Below are positions 53,601 through 63,972 of a stretch of 64,000 bases of DNA, piece after piece. The notes under the pieces were generated by a model, which worked only from the letters and a program-made list of their open reading frames with translations, did no database searches and was not told the origin of the DNA. Location of the stretch: NCBI GenBank assembly GCA_030789695.1, contig CM061134.1, positions 64,035,370 through 64,099,369 of the forward strand, in the 5' to 3' direction. This stretch comes from Scilla litardierei (taxonomy: Eukaryota; Streptophyta; Magnoliopsida; Asparagales; Asparagaceae). Position 1 is the first letter of the stretch; each line of letters opens with the position of its first letter. The position numbers and the translations under genes are program-made.

Positions 53601-53895
53601 CCTGTCTTCCCAAACATCCTCAATTTTCACCACTTACGAACATAGGAATTCAATCGCCTGTAGAAGGTTTCTCAGTCGCCTGTTGGTTTACAGGCACCTG
53701 TCCGACCATCATAAATCGACTATTCTACATGGTAAGTTACCGTTTGAATTCTCGCCTACCCTCTGACACAGTGCAGCAGGAGACTGTAAGTTCTTCACCA
53801 GTCGACTGTCTGGCACGTATTTTCTATTCGTTGGCTTTTTCCAAATGGATTTCAACGGGGGTTTTGGGTATTTTACTTGAGAGGTTTAGATAACT

Positions 53896-53903
53896 TATAA
53901 AAG
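53896..53903 (+). promoter_or_regulatory. Probable TATA box of Cop2 LTR
   Basis: TATAAAAG about 90 bp downstream of the last palindrome in the Cop2 LTR U3. The solo LTR has lost it (TCTATGAAGAG at the matching place). Confidence 0.6.
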
Positions 53904-54571
53904 TGTCTCATACTATTCCATTGGAGAACTCCTTGAAATCCTTTAGAATTCTTTAATCTCATCTCTAAGCTCTCAAGCCATCATTTTCTCCAAGCCCTAG
54001 AATCTCTTTCTCTCTTGCTTTCCAACCTAGAATCAAAGTTGATATCATCTAGGCATTTGGTGGTGACAAGAGAAAGGGCTTCACTCTCTTCTTGGAAGAG
54101 ATCAACACTCACTTCACTTTGCTCATTCAAGTTCTACTTCAAGGCATAGGTGTTAGAAAGTGTTTACATTTCGAATTTCATTATCTATTTCGATTTCACT
54201 CTCAATTTGTGAGAGTAGGTTTGCTTGATACCAAGTTGTGGGAGTCAAGGACATCGGTTGTTGTTCGATTATACTTATAGGGTTGCTACAAGTGGGTTTA
54301 AAGGAAACCTCAAGTTAGGGTTCTAACTTGAGTATCCGGAGGAATCCGGGTGGAAGGAACGTATGATTATTGGGAACAAGTCGGGATTGGACTTGGGTAA
54401 TCCAAACACTTGAAACATCTTCTTGTTAGCTTGTTTCATTTTGGGTTAATTTATAATTCCGTATTTATTGTTGGTTAGGGATTTAAATTGGTATAACTAT
54501 CGTTTAAATTTTATAAACACTATTCAACCCCCCTCCTCCCTAGTGTTTTCCTCATAGCCAGCGTCCTTACA

Positions 54572-57481
54572 CGACTGACATTTCTTCTATAGTAGACTGC
54601 CCAATTTCCAGTTTTAGCCTTCATAACTCTTATTCATGACTGGTGACTGATGGTCATTTTACAGGTGCCTGGTCATCTGCCATGCGACTATATTTTTTGT
54701 CATCAGGCCTCTGCCCAATTGTCACCAACTTTCCCGAGGGATGGCTCAAAATTTCTTCAAAATTTTACTGTACAGCAGTCACTTGCAAGTCATTTCAAAT
54801 GTGCCTTTCTAAACCAATTTATCCATATACATCGACAGACACAGTAGTCCTCTATACAAGAGTAGAGTGAGTTTGAGAAGTTGATAAGAGGTGATATGGC
54901 GTGTATGTGGCTAGTGGCAGTCGTGTAATTTCATGAAAGGCGTGATGGCATTTCGGTCATTAGGCTACATGGGTGGAAGTGTGTCTAGAGAAATGGTGGG
55001 TGTGTAAAGTAATGTCATATTTGTAATTTTGATGGAGTGACTTAGTAAAAGAGGGGCTAGTGTGAAAGGGGATGGGATTAGTGGCATGCTTGAAAATATT
55101 TAGAAGGGTGAGGGGCAAAATGGTCTTTTGGTCTAAAAGAGGTGTGTGTGTATAGTAAATGAGTGTGTGCATAAAGTAATAGCAAACTTGTAAATACTTG
55201 AAGCTTGAGGGGTAATTTTGGGAGGGTATTAAAGTCATTTAACCATGTGCATGCATATCCTACGAGGATTCTAGTGATAGATATTTTAAGGGAAATTTCT
55301 AAACCCTTCTTTTACTTTCCTTTTCCTTTTCTTTTCATTCCTCTCCCCCCTCCTAGACATGGCCAAAATATCTCTCCCCTTTTCCCCCTCCATCAAGACT
55401 CCAAAACCCTAATTTTTACTTCCACAAAATTTAATGAAACCCTAGCTCTTCAAGGAGAAAGAAAGGTGGAAGGAAGAGAAAGAGAAGAGAGAAAGAAAGC
55501 GCCCTTCTTGAGGTAGGATTCTAACTTGGGTTAGGGAATTTTTGATTAAGGGTTATGAAGATGCTATAAAGTTGTTTTGATTGTTCATGATCTTAAATTC
55601 ATGTTGTGTGTGTGCAATAAATCAAAAGATCAAATTTTTCCTTGGTTTTCCTAGCAAACTACTCTTCTCTGAAATTCTGAAAATCATGCTGTGAGTTTCT
55701 TCATGTATTTTGATCACTGTGGATGGAATTATCTTCTGGAAAAAATATATTCAGGTAGCTCACGAAGTCCTACCCCAAATTCATATAAAATTTGACACAT
55801 GTTGAGTTCAATACATAGGAGTAATAATTCAATGTTTGCAACATGTCTGAAATTTTATCAAACTGGACACAGTTTAGAAAAATGAAGCTTATTACCTGCA
55901 CACTCTATGGAATTTGTTGTTCTTGGTCTTGTTGTAAATTTAACAAGTTTTTCTACAAATTCATCTTAGGGCATATTTTTCGATATTTTGGCTGCAACAT
56001 GCCCAAAATTGGCTTTTAATACTGATCCTAAATTCTGTCTGAAAAACAGTCTGAACATGCTGCACCAAATAAATCGCCATAAATTCCCTAGTCCACATTT
56101 TTGCATGAAATTTTATAGGTGAATCCAGGACTATTATATATTCAACTTTCATTCAGAGATTTTTGTCAAATTTACAATAGAAGTTGGTTAAATGTGCTGT
56201 CTTTGTAGCTGTTCCTGCAAATTTCAGTAAGCTGGACTGTTTTGGGTGAAGTTGAATTTTGTGGTGTTGTTAAAATTTCCATTTTAACATGCATGAATGT
56301 TGTTGATACCTTTAATAAAGTTTAATTATGAGATTTGTTACTAAAATTGATGGTGTGACACTCTTCATTATATGGCGATTGCTATATATATGTTAATATG
56401 CCCCATTGAATATGATGTTAAAGAGAACTTGGGAAATGGCCATTATAACGTGTGTGCCATATATTACATTTGAGAAATTGTGTATGTTCATTGAAGATCA
56501 TGACACATGACATGTCAACTGGGACGTATCGATCTGCCCTAAGGTGGGTGAGCATCCTGGTATGGGGAAGGGAGAAGTTTGGGTATTACTTAACTATAAG
56601 GGAGTGGACTGAGAAGTTGGGGGAAGAGATATGTGATATGTGATACTTATTCCCACTCGCCTTTACCGGGAGTGGAGGGACATACGGAGGTTGTGTTACT
56701 ATGGGAAGCCTCACTCCTGCCAGGGACGGGGAAGCTGAGAGGCCCGGCGTACAGTGCCCGTGTCCACTGTGGCGTGTGCTATATTCGCCCCAAATTTGGG
56801 GTGAGTTCCAGGCCCTTATCTTTAGGTGATACCCAGGCTTCCAAAGAGTCACTAACATCTGGTAGCTAATAAACTCTACATGTGTTGTTGTTGCACAATT
56901 GTGTGTTGTACTCTTCACTTTGGTTGCTTGTACTCCTATTTCTATTTCACTCATAACCCCTAAATGACTTCCCCTACCCTGGTTAGTTTCCTACTGGGAA
57001 CGTTTTGACGTGCTCATTTTACTTTTCAGGTCTTGAGCAGGTGACACCTCAGCAGAATCTCCCTCAGGAGATTACTCAGACGTGAGTTTTTGACTTGGGG
57101 ACACCACTCTTTTTGGGCTGTGTCTTGTAGTGTGAGTTGGGTCGAGTGGTGAGCAAGTTGTCTTTTGTAGCTGTGATATGTGTTGGTAGCTTGTAGTACT
57201 ACGCGTGTATACTTGAGTCAGTTTCACTTTGTACTTGATGCTGGTGTATAGTACACTCTTTGGTTATGTAGTTCTGTGGTTATGTACTTTCTGTGATGGC
57301 AGTATGTGTTGCTTCCTTTCTTTTACATGCAAGTGATGTATGATCCTAGCATTCACAGTGGCCTGCTTATTGTATGTTTTCTTTACACGCTTGGTGTAAC
57401 ACCACGGCTTGTCAAGCTCCATCCTCCATTTTCCATGGTACGCATTGCCCTATAAGGTATTTGTGAGAATGGGGCATGACA
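54572..57481 (+). repeat. Tek2 5' LTR (left edge uncertain)
   Basis: No gene. The LTR ends ATGGGGCATGACA at 57481, complementary in style to the TGTCATGG start at 63973. Phrases such as GGGGCAAAATGGTCTTTTGG and TTTTACTTTTCAGGTCTTGAG are typical of Tekay LTRs. No TGTCATGG start is visible, and 54572-54860 still has AGTCGACTGT-like words of the Cop family, so the true left border is probably near 54860 and truncated. A pyrimidine-rich then GA-rich leader lies about 55310-55515. Confidence 0.6.
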
Positions 57482-57488
57482 GGTTTAG

Positions 57489-57506
57489 TGGTGGCCCATG
57501 CAGGTC
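57489..57506 (+). other. Tek2 primer-binding site (tRNA-Ile)
   Basis: TGGTGGCCCATGCAGGTC, identical to Tek1 14647-14664, 7 nt after the LTR end. Confidence 0.87.
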
Positions 57507-57556
57507 TGCTCACACTGTAATATGCGAAAGGATAATATATCAAACACTTTGATGCC

Positions 57557-59139
57557 TAACTGGGCAAAAAGTTCTTCTATCTTTAGCAAGGGTACTCGGG
57601 ACCCTGACAACTTGGCATCTTTTCTTGGTATTAAGAAGGTATCATCTCTCTCTCTGTCTATCTTGGATTGCCCCTCTCTTCAAAGTATCCTAAGGCATCA
57701 ATGTATGCTCGGTTGGTTGATAAATGCAAAAAGAGGCTTCAGGGATGGTCCTCGTCGCTCCTATCTATTTCTGGAAGAATCGAATTGGTACGATCTGTTA
57801 TTTATGGCATGGTGGGTTTTTGGATGTATGCCTTTCGCCTTCCAAACTCTATTTTACGCTCCATCACCTCGGCCTGTAGGAGGTTCATTTGGGGTAATCA
57901 GCATCTCTGGGCCTGGAGTGATTTATGTAAACCCAAGAAAGAGGGGGGAGTTGGTCTTCGATTACTCTCAGAAATGAATGTTGCTTCAGGGGTGCGGCTA
58001 TCCTGGAGGCTCTTAACCTCTGATGGCCCCTGGGCACGGTACATGAGGCGGCAATATATTACAGGGACAGATTGCTTTTACAATGCTATAGCTAATCCTT
58101 CACATTCTGGCACTTGGAAATTCCTACTCAGAAATCGTAGCACCTCATTGAGGCTGATTAAGCGGATTGTTAGAGATGGTGCTTCTACTTCCTTCTGGTT
58201 CGATAACTGGTTGCCCTGTGGCCCCCTTGCCCTGATTCATGCTGTTCCTGCTGGTGAAGAAAAAAGGCTGGTTAGTCATTACTGGTCCTCGAATGGTTGG
58301 TCTGCAGCTCCATATATTCAACATCTCCTTCCGCATATTGGTCACTACCGCCTCTCTTCTGGTGTGGATTCCTGGGAATGGAATTCTCCCAACTGTGGCT
58401 CCTTTAGGGATGCTTGGGAAAGCTCCCGTCTTCGAGGTACTCCCTTCCCTTATTATGGTGTAGTCTGGTACAACAGGCACGTCCCTAAATGGTCTCTTAC
58501 TCTTCTTCGTGCCTTTCATGGGAAACTATTGACTAGAGACATTTTGTTTAAATGGGGGGTGGCATCGGCTCAGGGATGTGTACTATGTGATGAAGGTGCT
58601 GTTGAGAGTATTGGCCATCTATTTTTTGAATGCCCTTATAGTCGGTATATTCTAAGTCGGAGTCTGCTAAAACTGAACATTACTGGCTCTCCTCCTCGCA
58701 CTCTTGCTGGGGTGGGTGAACTACTCTCTCAATATAGTAAAAAGGACTGTATAGGTACTCTTGCGAAGACTGCCTTAGCTTCTATGGTATGGCACATTTG
58801 GAGACAACGAAACAGTAGAATCTTTGAAGGTAAGGGGGTATCCAAAATCAGCCTCTTTGAGACAATTTCACGGGATATTCTCCTGGCACTCCGAGATTTT
58901 GACCACGATCAGCCTGGGGCCTCTGTCCCCTTTGCTAACTGGGGCTTCGTTGATGTATGATCTTTGTTATATATGTGTACATATCTGGCCAAAGGGTTCC
59001 CTAGGGGGATATTAGTGAGTTGTGGGTGACGGCGCTTGTGCCCTATCCCCACTCTCTCTACCATCTTTCTAGGCCCCTTGTGGATGTTTTGTATTGTTCT
59101 GTGTTTTTTTAATAAAGTAACATTATTACTCGTAAAAAA
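57557..59139 (+). mobile_element. Line3: 5'-truncated L1-like LINE with 14-bp target duplication
   Basis: 1,583 bp flanked by exact AACACTTTGATGCC copies (57543-57556 and 59140-59153). It ends TAATAAAGTAAC...CGTAAAAAAA. Same family as LineM and LineP (3' UTR GGTGACGGCGCTTGTGCCCT). Inserted in the Tek2 leader. Confidence 0.95.
57668..58960 (+). CDS. Line3 ORF2 C-terminal fragment (zf-RVT)
   Basis: 430 codons open to DV at 58960. It keeps the end of the RT thumb/connection (YARLVDKCKKRLQGWSSSLL, ISGRIELVRSVIYGM), FIWGNQHLWAWSDLCKP, KKEGGVGLRLLSEMN, SFWFDNWLPCGPL and the zinc-binding zf-RVT module (CVLCDEGAVESIGHLFFECP), then ASMVWHIWRQRNSRIFEG. Endonuclease and RT catalytic domains are absent, so it is inactive though uninterrupted. 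The true start was upstream and lost; the frame's first Met is arbitrary. Confidence 0.85.
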   Translation: MPLSSKYPKASMYARLVDKCKKRLQGWSSSLLSISGRIELVRSVIYGMVGFWMYAFRLPNSILRSITSACRRFIWGNQHLWAWSDLCKPKKEGGVGLRLLSEMNVASGVRLSWRLLTSDGPWARYMRRQYITGTDCFYNAIANPSHSGTWKFLLRNRSTSLRLIKRIVRDGASTSFWFDNWLPCGPLALIHAVPAGEEKRLVSHYWSSNGWSAAPYIQHLLPHIGHYRLSSGVDSWEWNSPNCGSFRDAWESSRLRGTPFPYYGVVWYNRHVPKWSLTLLRAFHGKLLTRDILFKWGVASAQGCVLCDEGAVESIGHLFFECPYSRYILSRSLLKLNITGSPPRTLAGVGELLSQYSKKDCIGTLAKTALASMVWHIWRQRNSRIFEGKGVSKISLFETISRDILLALRDFDHDQPGASVPFANWGFVDV

Positions 59140-59201
59140 AACACTTTGATGCCATCATATATGGTACTAATTCCTCTTGTACTATCCTTTTTCTCTACAG
59201 A

Positions 59202-60323
59202 ATGGATAGTGGAAACATGATATCTTCGTCAGAGATGGAGCATGCCGAGCCCTCTTTGATGGAGAAGATTTTGATGGGTTTCCTGGCGAGCTTGAGTCAG
59301 CAGGTTGAGATGCTCGCCAAGATGCAAGGTCAGAAGACCCCAGGCTTCAGGCAGTTTAAGGCAATGAAGCCGAGGACTTTTTCTGGCAAGGAGACTGCAT
59401 TGGAGGTCGATGAGTGGTTACGACGCACAGAGGATGACCTCACAGCTGCTGGGTTTCCATTGGAGAGTTGGGTTGATGCAGCAAAAAGGCAGTTGACACA
59501 TCAGGTCAGAGATTGGTGGGATGCCCAGAAGAAGCATCTGACATGTCATATCTCTTAGAAGACCTTCAAGGAGCGTTTTAAGTCCAAGTTCCTTCCAGAG
59601 ACTGCAAAGGATGAGCCCAGACAGCGTTTTGAGCAGTTGACTCAGGGCCGGCGGAGCGTGGATGAGTATGACGTCGAGATTTTCTTGCTGAGCAAGTTTG
59701 CCCCGGAGCTTGTTGCGACCGATGCCACCCGAGCTCGACGCTTCTGTATGGGGCTGGATCCGGAGTATAGAGGGGCGATGTCTATACAGAAATTGGCCAC
59801 ACCTGAGGATGTGCTCGAGGCGGCAAGATTATATGAGATCCATTTGCGGAGCATAGGGAAGATGCCTGCAGGTGACAGATGACCATCAGGATCACAGAAG
59901 GCATTATCTCGGCCAGTACAGACGACGTAGTTCAAGAGGCCAGCAGCCCTTGTAGTGACTCAGAGACATCTGACATGCCAATACTATAGAAAGACTGGCC
60001 ATGAGCAGAAGGAGTGTATGGCTTGGGCTAGACAATGCTTCGCTTGCAGTGGCAAGGACACATTGGCATGTTCTGCCTGCAGCAGGGTGCCTACTTGACC
60101 CCCGTAGCACCTGTGGCTGCTAGGCCGATGCAGCAGCAAGCTCTTCCACCTAGTTCACAGTGACCTTCACTTCTGGCGCCAGCTGGACCAGGGATACCAG
60201 CCTCCATAGGACCTTCCTCGCCTCCCCAGCGACATACCTTTAAGAAGGCAAACTCTGCTCTAAAGCCTCAGGCTTTCACGATGATAATAGTAGAGGCAGA
60301 AAACTCGGGCCAGGTTATCAATG
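59202..60323 (+). pseudogene. Tek2 gag
   Basis: ATG at 59202 (MDSGNMISSS) directly after the candidate acceptor. Capsid-like text: FRQFKAMKPRTFSGKETALE, VDEWLRRTEDDL, then a TAG at 59556, then FEQLTQGRRSVDEYDVEIFL. A stop at 59880 precedes the zinc-knuckle region (about 59975-60090): CQYYRKTGHEQKEC, where the second Cys is Tyr, and CFACSGKDTLACSAC. It ends SGQVIN before the intron-like break. Confidence 0.82.
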
Positions 60324-60413
60324 GTATGGTTCTAGTCTTCTCCTTACTTTACATTATATCACTTGTTGCTTAGTTATGATGAACGTTGGTTTTACTTTCT
60401 TGTTGGCTTCTAG
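60324..60413 (+). other. Candidate intron between gag and protease of Tek2
   Basis: 90 nt from GTATGG to GGCTTCTAG, pyrimidine-rich before the AG. Its removal joins VIN to [19 protein letters not shown] in phase 1. It contains an in-frame TAG. Same site and phase as 15911-16023 in Tek1, but the intron sequences differ. Confidence 0.65.
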
Positions 60414-62307
60414 ATATGGTTAAAGTAGCATCTTTTCCTGCATTGGCACTTTTTGATTCTGGGGCTTCACACTTTTTTCTGTCCCGACAACTTGTGGACA
60501 AACTTGTTATACCAATAAACTCATTCACTGTTAGTTGGAATATTCACACAGGGAGTGGTGTGATTAGGAGTACTTCAGGACTCCGTTGTTGTCCAGTGGA
60601 AATTTGTGGTGGGAGTTATATGCTGACTTCCTCGTGATTGAGATGCCCACCTTTGAAGCTGTGTTTGGGATGGACTAGTTAGCGAAGTTTTGTGCCACCA
60701 TTGATTGTAAATTAAGGAGGGTAGTCTTTCAGATTCCCGATCATCCAGAGTTTGAGTTCAGAAGTGGTAGTTGCACATTAGAACCTGTAAGATTCAGAGC
60801 AACACCAGTGGAAGCAGAAGCATTGGCAATGGCCATGGAGGCAGAGACAGTCTTACCCAGGGTTGTGCGAGACTTTCCTGATGTCTTTCCTGATGACATT
60901 TATGGAATTCCTCCCGATCGATCATTGGAGTTCACCATTGATTTAATACTAGGCATACAACCCATTACGAAGGCTCCTTATCGGATGGCACCACCAGAGT
61001 TGGCTGAGCTTCGTAATCAGTTAAAGGACCTATCAAAGCAAGGGCTGATACAGCCAAGCGTGTTACCTTGGGGAGCACCAGTGATTTTGGTAAATAAGAA
61101 AGATGGATCCCGGAGAATGTGTATTGATTATAGGGAATTGAACAAGGTGACAATAAAGGACAAGTACCCACTTCCTCGCATCGATGACCTCTTTGATCAG
61201 CTTAGAGGATCCCGAGTCTACTCAAAGTTGGACTTACAGAGTGGCTATCATCAGATAAAGGTTCGGGGGTCTGATGTTCCGAAGACAGCTGTTCGAACCC
61301 TATGAGTTCGTGGTGATGCCCTTCAGTGTGAATAATGATCTAGCTACCTTCATAAGGTTAATGAATCAGGTATTCTTTGACTATTTTGACAAGTTCGTAG
61401 TAGTCTTTATTGATGATATTCTGATATATTCTAAGGATGATGAAGAACATGCAGAACACCTGAGGAATGTTCTAGAGACTTTGAGGCATCATCAGTTATA
61501 TGCCAAATATAGTAAGTGCCAGTTTTGGTTGTCCAAAGTGGCTTTTCTCGGGCACATAGTTTCAGGAGATGGCATATCAGTTGATCAAGAAAAGGTGGCT
61601 ACAGTGGAGAAATGGCATGTTTCCAGGTCGGTTTCAGAGATCCGAAGTTTCTTTGGGTTGGCTGGCTATTATATGAAGTTCATCAAGGATTTCTTCAAGA
61701 TTGCGGCACCACTTACTCACCTGTCTAAGAAGGATCTTGTGTATGTCTGGTCTGACGAGCATTCGAGGAGTTGAAGAGAAGGTTAACTACTGTGCCAATT
61801 CTGACGATTACAGATCGTTCTGGAGGATTCGAGATCTTTTATGATGATTCTGGCAAAGGGCTGGGATGTGTCCTACATCAGCATGGATGAGTTGTAGCTT
61901 ATGCCTCTAGACTTCTGAATGTGCATGAGCATAACTACCCTACACATGACTTGGAGTTGACAGCCGTGATTTTTGCCCTAAAGCTATGGAGACATTTTCT
62001 GCTAGGGGAGCATGTCAAGGTGTACATCGATCACAAGAGTTTGAAGTATGTGTTCACCCAGAAGGAGCTCAATATGAGACGACGTCGGTGGCTTCAGCTG
62101 ATGGAAGAATATGATATCGAGCTCCAGTATCACCCTAGAAAGGTGAACGTGGTCCCTGATGCACTGAGTAGATATCCTGCTGTGATGATGTTGACCTCTC
62201 AACCTCAGCTCCAATGGGCACTGCGACAAATGGAGATAGAGGTTGTTCTGTCGGGTGTTAAAGTAACCATGTTGGGTTTGCAGGTCCAATCCGATCTGGT
62301 GGACTGA
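60414..62307 (+). pseudogene. Tek2 protease, reverse transcriptase and RNase H
   Basis: Protease LFDSGAS at about 60450. RT from about 60860 ([35 protein letters not shown]). A small deletion near 61285 removes the stretch before YEFVVMPF and shifts frame. The polymerase site FIDDILIYS at about 61403 is intact. RNase H spans about 61800-62160 and ends [10 protein letters not shown]. Stops near 60679 and 61888 fit Trp TGG to TAG and CGA to TGA. Order and lengths match Tek1. Confidence 0.88.
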
Positions 62308-63793
62308 ATCAAAGCCGTGCAGTTAGGGGATGAAAAGTTAAGGAGAATTCGAGAACAGGTAGAGGCCGGACTTCAGACTAATTTCCACATTCACGAAGAT
62401 GGCTCTCTTTGATTTGGAACTCGGCTATGTGTGCCGGCTGGTGCTATTCGAGAGGAATTACTTAAAGAGGCACATAGTTTCCCTTATTCAATTCATCCAG
62501 GAGGGACAAAGATGTACCGTGACCTGTGACAACATTACATGTGGCATGGGATGAAGCGCAGTATAGCCAGAAGTGTGGCCTCGTACTTGGTCTGTCAGCA
62601 GGTGAAGGCCGAACACCAAAGAGTTGCAGGTCTGTTGTAGCCTCTCCCTATACCTGAATGGAAGTGGTAGCACGTGACGATGGATTTTGTGACTGGGCTA
62701 TCCTGCACATCCAAGGGAAATGACGTAATTTGGGTAGTCGTTGATCGCTTGACCAAATCTGCACATTTCATTCCCTTCCGGGTTGAACAGTCCACCGAGC
62801 ATTTGGCTTAAAGATACATGGAGGTAAAACTCCTTCGTCACCCTTACATCTTTTATACTTGGTAGTGTGAGGTGTTCGACATAATCTTCTTTGTAGGAGA
62901 TAGTGAGGCTTCACGGAGTTCCTGTTTGTATAATCTCTGATCGGGACACCAGATTCACCTCACATTTTTGGAGAAGTTTACAGTCTAGTTTGGGGACTCA
63001 CCTTAAGTTTAGTACTGCATATCATCCCCAGACAAATGGACAGTCCGAGTGAGTTATTCAGATCCTCAAAGACATGTTGAGGGCTTGTATGTTGGACTTT
63101 AAAGGGTCTTAGGAAGATCATTTGCACTTGGTGGAGTTTGCTTACAATAATAGTTATCAAGCAAGCATTCGAATGGCACCATTTGCTGCTCTGTATGGAA
63201 GGGAGTGTTGAACGCCTCTAAGCTGGGACGATGGTAGGGACCGTGAACTCTTAGGACCTGACTTGTTGGTGGAAGCGATCGATGTGGTTCGGACAGTCAA
63301 GGAGAATCTTCGTATCGCTCAGGATTGCCATAAACATTAGGCAGATACAAAGAGGCGTCCATTGGAATTTCAACCATGCGATTATGAGTTCTTGAAGATC
63401 TCTCCGACACGTGGCACGATTCGGTTTGGTAGACGAGGGAAGTTGAGCCCGAGGTTCATTGGTCCATTCGAGATCTTGGCTCGTGTTGGCAAGGTTGCCT
63501 ATCGCCTTGCCTTGCCACCCTCACTTAAAGGCATCTATGATGTGTTCCACGTATCTCAGCTTCGAAAATATGTGGGAGACCCTAGTCACTTTGTGGACTT
63601 TTCAGAGATTGAAGTACGTCCCGACCTGACTTATGAACAGCAACCAGTTGCCATCCTGGATCGGAGACAAAAGGTACTGAAGAAGAAGGCCATTAATTTA
63701 GTAAGGGTCATGTGGCAGCAAGAATCTCCTGGTGAATCCACCTGGGAGCGCGAGGACGAGATGAGAGACAAATACCCTCACCTGTTTATGTAA
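62308..63793 (+). pseudogene. Tek2 integrase with C-terminal chromodomain
   Basis: Zinc region about 62480-62600 (IHPGGTKMYRDL, LVCQQVKAE). First Asp in TMDFVTGL (about 62680), second in IISDRDTRF (about 62940), Glu in NGQSE (about 63045). An intron-like 73-nt segment (62824-62896) lies between the first and second Asp. The last 143 codons are open: [36 protein letters not shown], then the chromodomain-like tail [24 protein letters not shown] and [17 protein letters not shown]. Chromodomains steer integration to particular histone marks. At least six stops, several CGA to TGA or CAG to TAG. Confidence 0.88.
62824..62896 (+). other. Candidate intron inside Tek2 integrase
   Basis: 73 nt from GTAAAACTCC to CTTCTTTGTAG. 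Removing it joins RYME to [16 protein letters not shown], restoring the normal chromovirus integrase text with no missing or extra residues. Unremoved, it adds unrelated residues and changes frame (73 is not a multiple of 3). Tek1 lacks this region, so it cannot be compared. Confidence 0.65.
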
Positions 63794-63972
63794 GTATCTT
63801 ATTCATGTATCAATATCTCTTTTGATAATCTTAAGTGCAAAATTTTTGTGAGGACTGTGGTGTAGGGTACTATATAGAGAAGCTCCTGAAATTTAGAAGT
63901 AGTTCTCTCCTTAGATTAGAGCCCTTAGACTTCGAAAGTTCCAGGACAAACTTTATTTTAAAGAGGGTAGGG
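63794..63972 (+). other. Tek2 3' non-coding region and polypurine tract
   Basis: No gene. It ends with AAAGAGGGTAGGG at 63960-63972, the plus-strand primer next to the LTR. Confidence 0.85.

Larger units (their letters stand above)
42725..54571 (+). mobile_element. Cop2: 3' end of another Cop1-family element, heavily interrupted
   Basis: The internal 3' region (46154-46693) matches Cop1 at 35937-36454, followed by a polypurine tract and a 3' LTR (46694-54571) split by Lard1. Left of it is a (TA)n tract interrupted by two LINEs and a probable Helitron. 42725-42768 (ATCCTATGTGTATATGTTG..) is probably Cop2 too, but this is a guess. No protein-coding part of Cop2 remains. Confidence 0.7.
46694..54571 (+). 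repeat. Cop2 3' LTR, split by Lard1
   Basis: Pieces 46694-47547 and 53606-54571 together correspond to the solo LTR 39398-41211. It starts TATTGAGTATTGG and ends GCGTCCTTACA. U3 holds palindrome-like sites, with a perfect CAGTCGACTG at 53799-53808, and a TATAAAAG box at 53896-53903. No primer site follows, as expected for a 3' LTR. Confidence 0.9.
57504..59200 (+). other. Candidate 5' leader intron of Tek2, holding a LINE
   Basis: From CAG|GTCTGC to TTTTTCTCTACAG|A just before the gag ATG at 59202. The acceptor has a good pyrimidine tract. Without the LINE and its duplication (1,597 bp) the segment is about 100 nt, like the 102 nt in Tek1. Confidence 0.45.

Noticed and set aside
54572..57481. 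Host gene promoter and first exon (CT-rich leader, AACCCTAG, GAGAGA near 55380-55500)
   Set aside because: It lies within what ends as a Tekay LTR with primer site directly after; no host coding sequence follows.
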